From NCBI GenBank assembly GCA_007449985.2, contig VIIQ02000827.1, positions 558,001 through 622,000 of the forward strand: DNA of 64,000 nucleotides. Reading direction: 5' to 3'. Below are positions 24,580 through 36,726 of the stretch, piece by piece. Every line of letters starts with the position of its first letter. Positions within the stretch are counted from its first letter, which is position 1. The notes under the pieces were generated by a model, which was given only the letters and a program-made list of their open reading frames with translations, ran no database searches and was not told where the DNA came from. The position numbers and the translations under genes were made by a program. Source of the stretch: Desmodesmus armatus (lineage: Eukaryota > Chlorophyta > Chlorophyceae > Sphaeropleales > Scenedesmaceae).

Positions 24580-27500
24580 ATGGCATCACTGGCAGCGCTC
24601 AACTCCCGCTGCGTGGCCCCCGCCAGGGGCCACAGGGCTCGTGCTGTTGCACCAAAAGCCGCCCTCAGGCCCGTGTTTAGCTCTTTCAATGGATCGCAGA
24701 AGCTGGCACCGCTGGCCCCTCAGATCCAGCCCCTGGGAGTGAAGGGCCTGCGATCACCTGTGCGCAGGACTCCCCTCAGCGTGAACGCTGCAGCAGCAGG
24801 CGGAGCAGCTGCCCCACCCGCTAAGTTCAAATGGGGAGCCGACATGAAGAACCTGGTGAGCTGTGACGGTGTTGGGCCCGGGTGACAGTTTGTCAGCAGA
24901 TAGCTGGAGAAGAAGCAGAATTGCTTGTGTGTCTGGGCACTCTGTCTCACGTTGGGGTCATCTTAGGTGTGTTGTTCTGTACGCATCCATGAGCAATCAT
25001 TTCCGAAGCCTGGGGCAACTTAGGTTTCTTACCTTGTGTAGTGACAGATCTATGCAGAACATGCCAGTGATCAGTCTGCCTGGTGGCACATTGGCCCCAA
25101 GTTGCAGTCATATGGTCGAATTAGTGAAGTCTTTGGTTGTAGGCCTGCTACACGGCTTGCTGGCTATGCATGCATGCAGGGTGGGCTTGGTCCTGTGCAG
25201 TTAGTCTCAAGATTGTGATGAAATCGCACGGCAGTGGCTGTGGTGGCTTTGCAGTGAATTTGATCATGTACCAACCATGGCCGTGAAGTTTGCCTGATCA
25301 GCAAGCAGCAGGGGATCTAACTAGGTGGGGTGGGACGGGGCAGCCCTGGTTGGGTGGGATGGTCACCCACGGCAGAACGTGTGTATTGCACACTCCGCCC
25401 ACACTACGCCCACACTGACTGAACATCACGTACTCGGCCACTGATACACAAGGCATGTGCTGCAGTCCAGCACATGCGCTGGCTGTACGCCTACTCTGCG
25501 ACTGGCACCCCCTTTCCCTCCCCAATGTTCCCACCAGCTCCTGTTTGACAACCCCCTTGTGCTGACCATCTGTCCGCCTGCATTGCTGTGGATGCTGTGT
25601 GCAGGCCATCTGCATTGGTGTCGGTGTCGCCATCTCCCTGGCCCCCGCCCCTGCTGGTGTTACCCTCAAGGCATGGTGAGGCTAGACCTTATTGCTGGGG
25701 CAGCTAGATACATCTGGTTCTGCTGTTGTTCATGCTTTGCGCCTGCCTTATCTTGTACAAACACATGCGCAAGGTTGTATGTTTGTTGCTACCTTAAAAA
25801 AAAGGTAGCAGCAGCAGCAGCAGCTGCCGGCCAGGGCAGCAGGCACCAGCAATAGTATCAGCACTGCCTGCCGTGACATGGAGGAGGACCATTCGAGCGC
25901 GCCGCACCTGCACGCTTCCCTTGCTGTCACGCGCACGCAACGACCCTCTGTCAAGGCACACTGGCCCCCGCAACACTAGTCAGCTGTGTGCTGATGGCAT
26001 GCTGTGCTGTGCTGTGGTGCAGGAACCTGCTGGCCATCTTTGCGGGAACCATTGTGGGTATCATCACCACCCCCCTGCCCCTGGGTGCAGTGGCCATGCT
26101 GGGCCTGGGTGTGTCCATGCTCACAAAGACACTCACCTTTGCCGAGGCTTTCAGCGCCTTTGCAAATGAGATCCCGTGAGTGCTGGGGTTCAGGGCTTGG
26201 GGGTTGGGGAGGGGGGGGGGGTAACCTGGTTGATGGTGTTGGGTTGTGGGTTGTGGGGTGCAGAGAGTCCCGATACCTACAGGGTTTTGTGGCAGGGGCT
26301 TATCAGCGCCTTAGCAAATGAGATCCCGTGAGTGCTGGGGTTCAGGGTCTGGGGAGGGGTGGGGTTACTTGATTGAGGGATCTGGTTGTGGGGTGCAGAG
26401 AGCTGGGATACCTGTACTGGGGCATGTTGCCTTCAGCGCCTTTGCAAACGAGAGCAAATGAGTGGTGCAGTGGGGTTCAGGGCCGAGGGTTTAATGGGAC
26501 TTGATTGGGGAAGCTGGGGGGGAGGAGTGAAGAGAATCCGGGCCAGTATTGGTCTGGGGTGCTGTGGCATGTGGCTGCTGCTGACGCAGTGATGCAAGGC
26601 GATTGACTCAGTATCTGACTGAGTCAGATACTGTGTCAGATGGCAGCGAGGTGTAACTTATTCATGAGCCACATCATATTGCTATGATGACAGGCTGGAA
26701 AATTGTGTGATGGTGGGGCAGGTGCAGCATGCACTGTGCAGTGCCATCATTGCAATTTGCGATGACGGCACTGCACAGTGCATGCTGCACCTGCCCCACC
26801 AACACACAGCCCTTCAGGCTATCACACGGTTGTCTCAACACAGGGATTTGTGAATCAAGATGCCCAACCCTCTAAAGTGATCAGGATTAAACGAACACAA
26901 GCACGGAGCAGTGCATCGGGATCCACGTGTGCTGTGCTGTGCTGTGCTGTGTGTGCTGTGCAGTTGGCTGATTGCCATTGCCTACTGGCTGGCTGGTGGC
27001 TTCATCAAGTCTGGCCTGGGCAACCGCATTGCCTACTCCATGGTGAGCAGGGAGCAGAAGCTTGGTCACCTTTTTGTTACAGCAGCAATGGGACAGGGGT
27101 GCTGCAAGCATACTGCAGGGAGGAGGGGTGCAGTGGCAGTGGAAGGGGGGCTTAGAAGGTGTACTAGGACAGGATTGGAGGGAGGTCTGATTCCCTGCCG
27201 GTAGCTGACATGCGCACATCATGGGCCCACTCCCAAAGCTATGCCCCGCCTTGGCTGTTGCTTGGTGTGCATGTGTGTTGCAAGCGAACATTTCCTGTGC
27301 GTTGGACTTCCATGCAGTTCGATTTTGTTCTTCACAGCATCCCATGAAAATTGTCCTACGAGGGCGTGCGTAGATGCCTCTGGCAACAAAATGATCTGTG
27401 TACAGCTATGCTGAGCTACCTCAACTCGTTGAGCTGCATAGCTACTGGTGTAGCATCAATTCATCAAGTGGATCACTATATTGTGCTTTACTGTTTCCTG

Positions 27501-28218
27501 CAGGTTGCTGCCTTTGGTAAGACCACCTGGGTCTGACCTACTCCCTTGTGCTGGGAGAGGCAGTGCTGTCCCCTGCCATCCCTTCAGTGGCCGCTCGTGC
27601 TGGTGGCATCTTCTTCCCCCTGGCTAAGGTGCGGTCAGGTCCCAGGGTTTGGGTCTTATATTGTTGACCTTTAACAGTTTGTTGTTCAGGCGGTTGAGGG
27701 GAGAATGTGTTGTGAACTTCATAGTGCCTGCCGCTCTGTCTGGTGGGGTACAAGCCAGCTGTCAGTCAGAAGAGCAGAAAGGTCAACTTTCCTGCACCAC
27801 TTGACAATCACTGCATGCCTCTGTTCTGTACATGTACATATATGCTGGCAAAATGATTGAGTCACTCGAATTGAATGTGTGTGCACTTTTGTGTCTTCGT
27901 ACCCTTCAGGCTCTGTGCCTTGCCTGTGGCTCTGACCCCGACAAGGGCACTGCCAAGAAGATGGGTGCATACGTGATGAAGACATGCTTCCAGACCACCA
28001 CCGTGTCCAGGTGAATGGCCCCTGCACGAACCCTGTACCGCGCGTGCAAAGAGTTGACTGTGCTGTGTGATTGTAGTGTACTGGGTGCTGCTGAGACTCA
28101 GCACGAGCTTTGCTGTGAGCATGAGAGGCATTTGGGCAAAGGCTTGCCAGGGCTCATGCGGTTCACGACGCTCATTGGAGGGGTTGCGGCTGCAACCTTC
28201 AAGCATTGACGCTGTGCA

Positions 28219-28259
<41 letters not shown>

Positions 28260-31200
28260 CTGCTGGTGCTTTGACACCAACTGCTGCTGTTTGCAGTGCC
28301 ATGTTCATCACAGCCATGGCTGCCAACCCCCTGGCGGTCAACCTTGCTGCTGCTGAGGGCATCAACATCAGCTGGGGCCTGTGGGCCATGGCTGGTATCG
28401 TGCCTGGACTCATCTGCCTGCTGACTGTGCCACTCATCCTGTATGCCCTCTACCCACCAGGTGAGGGGGCGGTTGTTAGTGACAGTTGTTAGTAACAGTT
28501 GACAGTAACAGTACCAGCGTTGTTGCCGTTTTGGCAGCGGTCACGCCTTGCAAGGGAACTCAGGGTTTGTGTGGGAATGGGTGCCGTACTGTGACAGCAG
28601 GTGCCTGCCGGCATGTCTTGTCACTTTGTAGACAGCTGTTACATCAACAAGAGGCATGTCGCACGTTTGACGAGGGGTCAGCATGACTCACATACGCAAT
28701 GTCAACACACGCAACACTCACATGATGATGTCTCACCTTGTCATGCGTGTGTGTGTGGCTGTTCAGAGACCAAGGACACCCCTGATGCCCCTGCTGCTGC
28801 AAAGAAGGAGCTGGAGAAGCTGGGACCCATGAGCAGGTGTGTGTTTGGGGGGGGGGGGTGCATGGGGCAAGGGCCTTGGGGAGAGGGGGGTGACAGATGA
28901 GGGCCAGGAATTGCACTGCTGGCTGTACCTCTGGGACCCATGAGCATAGGCGCAACCAAGCGGCTAGCAGCAGCATGGGGGAAAGGAGGGAGGGAGAAAG
29001 GAGGGGTGAACCCCGAGGAGAAGCGGGGGGGGGGGGGTGATGGGGCATAAACTGGGCTGGCCGGTGCACTTATGAGTGCTCTCTGGGGCCAGACATTGGA
29101 CTGTTGGCGAAAGATGGTGGGGGCGTGAGGATGGTGGGACCCAACAGATGTATCGGTCTGTGGGCCGTGTTGAACAAGGCAGCACATGTACTCCATACAA
29201 CCACATATCGCCCGTTCTGGTGTGGTGAAGGTGTTGCACACGACAGCATGGAGGTGGTGCCTGCAATCACACTGGAGTTGTGCATCAATGCTTCTGCTGC
29301 TGTGGTTGTGGCTGTAGCAATCGTCATTGCTGCTGCTTGGTGCTGTGGTGTCTGCTGCTGCAGGGATGAGAAGATCACTGCTCTGGCCTTCCTGATCACA
29401 GTGGGTCTGTGGATCGGTGGTGCAGGCCTGGGCGTAAACAGCGTGGCTGCAGCAACTGTCGGCCTGGCCATCCTGCTCATCACAGGTGTGCTTGGCATTG
29501 ACGATGCATGTGTAGCTAGCATACTATCAACATGCAAGTCAGATGCAAACTACTAATGAGGCAGACCAACATAGTCCAGACAGTGTGTGGCTGCTAGTGA
29601 CTGCTGAAGGGAAAGGATCCTGCTGTTGGTGTTCTCTAAGGTACCGGAGCAGTTCGGAGACGCGCAGAGAGGGACACTGCGGATATGTTGGTTGTCTTTG
29701 CTGACGGCAGTCATTGGGTTGTTTCTGCATGCTGTTTTGTCTGTAAATATCCACAGCAGTAGCAGTACCGTGCACAACACTACGCATCGTACTCACGCCA
29801 ATGTGTTGTGCTGTTGTTATGCTGCTGCAGGTGTGATCAGCTGGAAGGAGTGCCTGAACAACAACGCTGCCTGGGATACCCTGACATGGTTCGCAGCACT
29901 GATTGCCATGGCAGCATACCTCAACAAGGTAAGCTTTTGATACTCAACCTTGCCCTTCCTAATCCTACAGCTGTTGTACAGTCCGACTTTACCCCTTGGT
30001 TCTGCTCTTGACGTCATGAGCAGCATGGGTCTGGCTCCCTTACCTGTACCGCCCTTCCTGCACGAGTGTTTTTATTGTTATTGTCACCTGTGAAGCATAA
30101 GGACTATCATTCTAGACTTGCCGCACCTCACGGCAGGTTGCTTACATCCCCTGGTGCAGTTGCACTGCTTGATATCTCCACACACACATAGCGCAGGTTT
30201 CACTCATTTGAGCGTTGACTAATACCTGCTCTGTCATTCCCGTGCTGACCCTGTCGCACCAACATTCTCTCAACAGTTTGGCTTCATCCCCTGGTTCAGT
30301 AACAGTGTGGTTGACATCGTGGCCGGCATGGGCCTGACCTGGCAGCCAGCCTTCGGTGTGATCCTGGTGCTGTACTTCTACAGCCACTACTTCTTCGCAT
30401 CCGGTGCTGCTCACATCGGTGCCATGTACACCGCCTTCCTGGCAGTGGCACGCGCCTGCGGCACACCAGCCATGCTGGCTGCTCTGGCCCTCGGCCAGGT
30501 GGGTGGTTATCGGCGGTTGAGAAATAACGTCATGTGATGGCAGGGTGGTTGGGAGTGCAGGCGGCAATGTTGATGGAATACAGGATAGCGGGATGCAACT
30601 CACTTTGCAGCTAGAGCTTGTATTTCAAACAAGCATGTGCACGTTTTTGCAGCTGCATGTACATCGCGCAACTCACAGTGCAACACATCTGTGTACTGCT
30701 CCCATATCAGTGCTCATGCGGCCACAACCTGCTGTGGAAGGACGCTGGGTTCCTGACACAAGTGTCAATTGCACAACACGCCAGATGCAGAGTTTGTAAA
30801 GCTGTTGCATTGTGCTGAGCTGTTGCCTGGCATGCATGTTTCCTGCAAAATGTTTCTGCCCGCAGGTGAGCAACCTGATGGGTTGCCTGACCACCTACGG
30901 TATCGGCTCAGCACCCCCTACTTTGGTGCTGGCTACGTGCCCCAGGGAGACTGGCTGAGGGTGAGACATATGTCCTGGATCAACATCAACGATATTATAT
31001 CATGATGCAGAGTCACTGTTTATCCAGCACATTCTGAACAGCTTGAGTTACCTCATCAGCAGCGCTTTACATGCCCGTGATCTGGATCCTTTTTTTTGCA
31101 TGGTGCGTTGTGCATGTACCTGTTCTGCTGGAGACCAGCACAGTGTGATCAATCTCGTCGTCAGTTCGGACAACAGATGGTCAGATTGAACACACGGTGC

Positions 31201-31491
31201 TGGTCTCCAGCAGAACAGGTGCATGCACAGTTGAGTGATGACTTTCTCCTGCGGGCTCATGTCAGCACCGGTCCCAGGAAGCAAACACCAGTACCTTGCT
31301 TACAACAGGCATGCGAGTAGTGTGGGATGCTGCACTGTGCTGACTCTCTGCCCTGCCCTGCCACGTGCCCATGCTGTGCTGGCATGTGTCCATCTTTTGT
31401 CCTGCAGCTCGGCTTCATGCTGTCGGTGTACTACCTGGCCGTCTGGGTGGGCTGCGGTCTCACCGTCTGGAAGGCTATTGGCATCTGGTAA
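24580..31491 (+). CDS. DIT1: Chloroplast 2-oxoglutarate/malate translocator (DiT1/OMT)
   Basis: This plastid inner-envelope carrier swaps stromal malate for cytosolic 2-oxoglutarate, supplying carbon skeletons for ammonia assimilation. The 13 exons are 24580-24855, 25605-25675, 26023-26175, 26964-27042, 27504-27628, 27910-28010, 28297-28460, 28767-28836, 29364-29485, 29831-29928, 30277-30498, 30866-30960 and 31408-31491, about 553 residues, close to the plant protein. A Ser/Ala/Arg-rich transit peptide (~1-70) precedes a DASS-family membrane domain: PLPLGAVAMLGLGVSMLTKT, GGFIKSGLGNRIAY, PAIPSVAARAGGIFFPLAK, ITAMAANPLAVNLA, WDTLTWFAALIAMAAYLNK, YFYSHYFFASGAAHIGAMY and LMGCLTTYGIGSAP. Exons 5 and 12 each lack one base (C runs at 27526 and 30914), so the frame breaks twice as sequenced; restoring one C in each gives the expected protein. 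Probable assembly errors; a young pseudogene is the alternative. Confidence 0.93.
26151..26482 (+). repeat. Tandem partial copies of the DiT1 exon 3/intron 3 junction
   Basis: The last ~25 bp of exon 3 and the first ~20 bp of the intron occur three times: the real one at 26151-26196, a near-perfect copy at 26303-26347, and a degenerate copy at 26433-26482. All share tcagcgcct...gcaaa.gag and ggggttcaggg. The second copy keeps the GTGAGT donor; the third has lost it. The intervening intron sequence is duplicated too (G-rich run, ggggtgcagagag). Confidence 0.85.
26609..26633. repeat. Short perfect palindrome
   Basis: CAGTATCTGACT is followed directly by GAGTCAGATACTG in DiT1 intron 3, giving a 12-bp stem with almost no loop. 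It lies about 100 bp upstream of a longer fold-back element. Confidence 0.8.
26711..26801. repeat. Long inverted repeat (fold-back element) in DiT1 intron 3
   Basis: The left arm starts tggtggggcaggtgcagcat at 26711; the right arm ends with its reverse complement at 26801. The arms are about 42 bp with only two mismatches and the centre is under 10 bp, so the transcript would form a long hairpin. This could be a MITE-like fold-back element or a hairpin RNA source. I see no target-site duplication by eye. Confidence 0.85.
31109..31229. repeat. Inverted repeat in the last DiT1 intron
   Basis: Arms of 47 bp (31109-31155 and 31183-31229) match as reverse complements with about three mismatches and flank a 27-bp loop. 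The core of the arm is ctgttctgctggagaccagc. The element sits in the intron between exons 12 and 13 of DiT1. Confidence 0.85.
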
Positions 31492-33426
31492 ACCTCGGTT
31501 TTAAACCTCGGTTAACCTCAAGAGAGGTACAGAAGGAGGAATTTTCAGTGGAGAGCCCGGAAGCAGAGGGTTCAGCGCCGGCATCTTGGGTTTAGCCAGT
31601 ATGTCGGTGCGGCTAGCATCGAGTTGAGAGAGATGAGGGCGGCGATGATGCTGCAGGAGGCTTGCATGGAGTTTTGGCGGGAAGTTTTGGTGCCACAGCA
31701 GCAGCAGGCGTGTGGTCTGTATGGGGGCTAGCTTTTGATGCGTGAGGGAGTGCACATGATGAGCCTGGCCGTTGTACAGGTGTGGTGAAAGAGCGCTGCA
31801 GAGCAGCTGCTGGTTCAGCTGCTTGCGATTCTGGAGTCGCAGCGTTGCTGTGTGTGTCACAGGACTGCTGCAGGCATGGTGGGTTGTTACACTGTGTGCT
31901 CGGCAGTTTTTGCAGGGGCACTTTGACTAGCGTCGGGTTGGAATTGTGATTGTCTGGCCTGTGCTACTTGTTCAGACTCCTGCATGCCAGCTTGCAGTTG
32001 TCTAGTCATTTCCCATGTTCTGAGAGGTTTCTGCTGTGCCTGGGCTTGTCTCACTGTTCAATTGTGCTGGTGTTGTAACAGTTTTGTTCTGTTCTTGAAA
32101 CGGGGCATGGGCAGAGACAGGCAGTGTGCACATTGAGACATGGGTAGCAAGAGGAACATGTAGCCTTGACAAGACTTCTCATCACCTCTGCAAACTGCGG
32201 GGCGAGCGACACATCAGACTCTCCCTGTTACAGCAATGCTGGCTCTTTACTACTACTAACTGCCGGCTTGCCATGCCACACCACATGATGGGCTCAGCAA
32301 CAAGCTGCTTCCTATAATCAACAACCACAAATGCACTGCTACAGTGCAGGATATGCTAGGGTGCCGGCCTGCAGGCAGGCATGCACGCCTGTCTATCAGC
32401 CACAACAACTCCACACATATGCACACACTCGGCCCCAACCAGAAGACTTGAAAACCACCACATCACAAGAAACGTCATGGTGCCATAATGTACATGTACA
32501 AAACAGGAGAAGAAAACACACAACCAGTTCCTGCAGCCCCTGCAGCTGGGTGCATGAGAACCTTACAGCACAGCACACACTCTTGCAGCATGCTCAAGAG
32601 GCATCTGACATGCCTGTCTAACCATTCAACAACAGGGTGCCTACTTCAGCAGTAGGCTGCTTGAAAGCTGCATACACAAGCAACCCGGCCAGAGAGGGAC
32701 CGGAAGGCTGGAAACATACACGGGAGACGTCAACAGTAGCTAGCTTACGCCAGCATCACACTGCCAGCTCACAACAAAAGCCTGGCATGGTGGTACACGG
32801 AAAACACTACAACAGGCGAACACATGCCTGGGGGGCGGATAGGCGGATACCCTTTTACCCCAGACAAATGCCAACCTTGCAAGTGGGGCTGCTGGCCACA
32901 ACCGGAGTGGGCACAACCCGGCTACGTGATGCAAAAGCAGTGTGTGTGGTGCGCAACGCACCGTATTGATAACGGGGATCAGGCAGGAGCAGGACAGGCC
33001 GTCGGCATCCCACAACAGCATGACAAGCATGCGGTCCAGCTGCCAACCAACACATGCAAAAAAGACAGCCAAGAGCCCAGCAACAACGCAATGTGTGTAG
33101 AGCCTGCTGTAAGCCCAGCACACTGGGGCTGACAGCCACTGATGACACCCTCTCGCAAAGCTGACGCCGCTCTCTCGCTCAGTCAACAAGACTGCTTTCA
33201 GCAAGCCACTGCTGAGCAGCAGACAACCACAAACATCGCCTATCAACAATCAGGAACCAACTCAGGTCGCCCACTAGTAAGCTCCGGGTGTTGGTCGCTC
33301 CAGCCAGCATACCTTCCGGGGTACACCTCAGCACAATTGGCCCCAGGGCAAGTCCTACTATGTACTGCTTCGCTACAAGTTGGAGCGTCCCATTCTGGGA
33401 CCATGGTACTGCCAGTCACCGTGCTG
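31492..33426. other. Convergent 3' intergenic region
   Basis: This is the 3' side of DiT1 (plus) and of the small unrecognised gene (minus). A short direct repeat (aaacctcggtt) follows the DiT1 stop. TGTAA, the usual green-algal polyadenylation signal, occurs at about 32074 but is far from the stop. No other gene-like feature is seen. Confidence 0.45.
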
Positions 33427-35043
33427 CTACTGGCCCTGCTGGTCGCCTGATAGTCGGTCCATCAAGGGCTTGACTGTAATGGAGTAGGCCTGGTTGGCTG
33501 AGGACTTCATGCGCTCCCAGTTGCGAACAGCAATCTTGTTGAACCTGTGCGCAGAACGGCAGTCACAGTGGCAAACACATCAGGATGGCAGTGACAGACA
33601 CCGGTGCCGTTGGCAGGTAGGAAAACGCCGCTATGGCATGCTCAGGCAACTTGCTGCAGCGGACATGGGATGCATGGGATGGGTTGTGTAAATCACGGTT
33701 TGGTCACAGACGCGTGAGATTTGGCAAGTGAAGGACTTGCGCTGTGCGACATGATGGATGGGGAGATCTTGCGGCGTCACCGTTGGCTTGCAGAAACACA
33801 TGCGGCTGACAGTGCTGTGTACCCGCGCCCCATATATGCCGCCCACCTTGCCACACCGCGGCCGACTGGGCTCTCCTCTCCGCCTACGCAGACAACCACA
33901 ACGCAGACAACCACACACAACACACAGACAGGTTGTGAAGGGACCTCACAGTGCTTGGCTGCTGGCTGGAGACATGTGGGTAGCTTCGATCAACCTGTCC
34001 CTTGAATGGCAGAGAGAGGGGGGCACAAAGCAAACTTGCATACACACAGACATATGCAGAAGCAGCTGCTTTGCTGCAAACATGCGCCAGAGCACTGCGG
34101 CTGCATAAGCTCACCAAACATGCTGCTGAGCAGAGATGGTAAGTCCTCTGGCACCCTGCCTGAGCTGTCTGCCGTTGCTGTTGCGTCAACATTTGTGGCA
34201 ATCACGACCTGCACAGGCAGCAGTTAGCGGTGCGGTATTGTGCAGCAGGGCACAGTATTGCGCAGGGTGGGTTGCAATATGCTGGATGAGGTCTTGTGGG
34301 TTGCACAGGCTTGCATGCTGCTGGTACGCAGGTAAGCTGATGCTTTTCAGACAGCCCTGCATGTGCCATCCAAACTGGCAAACTGGCATCAGACTGCGGG
34401 CTGATCAGTGAGCACGTCCCATTAGTCAAGTCAAAGCTACATGCAGCATGTGCCATGCTGGTTTGTATGCCGCCAAACGAGCGAAAGCACTGCACGCACC
34501 TCCAGCCCCTCGCAGTATGGCAACGTCTGCACTTGTCCATCTGCTGAGCTGCTGGCCTGCTGCTGCTGAGTAGGCGGCTCGTATAGAGAGTTCCCAGCGC
34601 AGATGAACTGCAGGACACCCAATACAAGCTGTCAGTATGCTATCAAGCAAGACAGTAACTGAACCAGAGGTGCACAGCAGAACAGTTCCAGTCACAGGTA
34701 CCTACCCTGAATCCTTGCTGTTCCCGCAGCAGCTTGTTGTCTTCAAGCTTCACACGCTCCGAAGGCTCATGGGTTTTCCCAAAGCACACCTGTGAACGGG
34801 CTGCATGTGTGACACAAGAACAGGGCTGTGCAGTTTCATACTACTGACGCTCCTAGCTTCACGCACCGGCTTCTTGCCCTCAGCCTGCAGCGCCTGACTG
34901 TAGTAAAGCAAACCCAGACAACACTTCTGTGGGGGACCCTTCCCTTGTCTGTCCTGACCAGCCATGACGCAGAATCGAGACGACGGTAGAAAAGACAACG
35001 ACACACTTACGAGGCACATCAAGCGCACCAGCTTACCAAACAT
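33427..35043 (-). CDS. Small multi-exon protein, not recognised
   Basis: Exons supported by GT/AG ends and matching phases are 35043-35011 (MFGKLVRLMCL), 34953-34867 (GPPQKCCLGLLYYSQALQ), 34789-34706 (THEPSERVKLEDNKLLREQQ), 34607-34500 (FICAGNSLYEPP...LPYCEGLE) and 34208-34115 (VPEDLPSLLSSMF). A last exon, 33544-33427, encodes FNKIAVRNWERMKSS and ends SGDQQGQ-stop. The first five join in consistent phase. At least one exon between 33545 and 34114 is missing from my model; a candidate is the frame near 33710-33800 with PTVTPQDLPIHHVAQRKSF. The product would be roughly 200-220 residues and probably soluble, since no strong TM segment is seen. The short exons, clean phases and protein-like composition suggest a conserved gene, but I cannot name the family. 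Confidence 0.5.
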
Positions 35044-36726
35044 GCGTGTCGGGACGCTCAGCTAAGCAAGCATCCACCACCACAGGAAAGATGACCGTCA
35101 TGGTTTGACCTCAACTGAGTAAGCACCTGAGCCTCCAAGGCCGTGTCTCCACGTGGATTCATGAAGTTCTGAGTGAATGTTCCCTCACTGATATGTCGGC
35201 AGGCATCGGCACGTCTACCAGCAGAATCCTGTAGCAAGAGTGCCAGGCTGTCCTTGACGACGCCATGGCACATGCACACACCTGTGCAGCTAGACGTGAC
35301 GAAAGTGAGCCACGCTGCTGAGAGTGTGCATAGCAGTCTTCCAGGTTCCTGCATGGCCCCGTCATGTTTGTTCAGCATCACAACGCTCACGACCTGCACA
35401 GGCTGGCAAGCTGTTGCCCCAAGCAAGCCTGGCAAGCGCTGCTGATCATGCTGAGGCGGCTGCTTCCCGCAGTATGCTGTTGCCATGCCAGTAGGCATTC
35501 CAGCGTGCGATAGCTGCCGTGTGGGCACATGCACACCAAGAAACGCACAGAGCAAACCATAAGAGCAGCAGCCAGCACGTGATGGCCAGTCCCTCATGGG
35601 GCTTTTGAAAGGACCCACCGGTGTAAATGTACAGCTTTGCGCCCGCACAGTTGACTGTTGTGTATGTGTTCAGGCTGAGCTGATCGTGCAGCCACCGTGC
35701 ACAGTTTAGTTTGTGTCAACCTGGTGTCGCCAACAGCTCTGACAAGGCTACTGCTCGTGCTGACCAGCACACTGGAAGGAAATCTTTCCCGGTACAGTCG
35801 CAGGGAGCCTGGTGATGTCTCCAATGCACTTTGATCGGGGGATGTGCGTGCACACATGCGACATGCAGATGAGGTGGATCACTGATAATCAGCGCAGGCC
35901 CTGCCTAGGGTTGACGTCACTCATAGCAGCAACAGCCTGCCAGTCACTGAGTGGGCGGGGTGTTGGCGCACTTTAAACCAGCATGATTCATCTGTCGTGG
36001 ACGACTGTACAGTAGGTTCTGTTGAAGCATCAGACGAATGCTTGCTCAACGTCATGGAGTCCAGTACGGCGAGCCTCTTGTACATGTACGGGAGCGCTGG
36101 TCCCCTGCCACATCTCCTTATCCACTCGTGAGAGAAATCAAAGATTGACGCATTCATGCTACAACAGGCTGTTGACTCGTCAGTTTCAGCCGGTCACCCT
36201 CGTGCTGGTCTTGTTCCTGGCACGCTCCACTTCCACGTGAACAGACACAAGGGAAGATGGCTCAAGTACCTATGAGAACCCTCCACTGGACACAAGAGCC
36301 GACTGGCGACAATGGAAGTGGGTAGGCACAACAGCGTGGTTCTTATATGCATGATGTGCTTCTATCATGCTGGGCCAATCATGGTGGTCGCAAGTGGTTG
36401 ATTGCTGGGCCAATCATGGTGGGCCAATCATGGTGGTTGCAAGTTGAGGACCACTTGACAGAACCAGCCATGTGCGCCCTGTTTGCCTTGACATTACTTG
36501 AAAGTAGTATTGAGAACTCCAAACGGCTATATATTTAGTGCACCATACCGTTGACAACCAGTACATGTCACTTTGACGATGGCGGGAAGAGATATAAGAG
36601 CGATCGGGCGACCTTGCAGGGCACTTCTAGATTTCGAAATATAATCAACATATATAAACCTATAGTTATCAACCACGGGCTGCCCGAACGCACGTTGTAA
36701 GCCGCATCAACTGAGCAATCTTCACG
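35044..36726. other. Divergent region with weak minus-strand open frames
   Basis: This lies between the small minus-strand gene and the plus-strand lipase gene. A 196-codon minus-strand frame (35648-35058) and shorter ones at 35857-35594 and 36157-35921 contain exon-like pieces, for example LYIYTGGSFQKPHEG in the sequence around 35580-35640. I could not chain them with consistent splice phases or match a family. A short direct repeat (gggccaatcatggtggt) occurs three times at 36372-36440. AT-rich sequence at 36530-36680, upstream of the lipase start, is a plausible promoter. Confidence 0.35.

Noticed and set aside
24315..24689. 124-codon minus-strand frame over the DiT1 start
   Set aside because: Antisense to the DiT1 transit peptide exon and its 5' flank; no motif and no partner exon.
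35058..35648. 196-codon minus-strand frame as a separate gene
   Set aside because: No domain, no supporting splice partners and mixed composition; left as an unassigned region.
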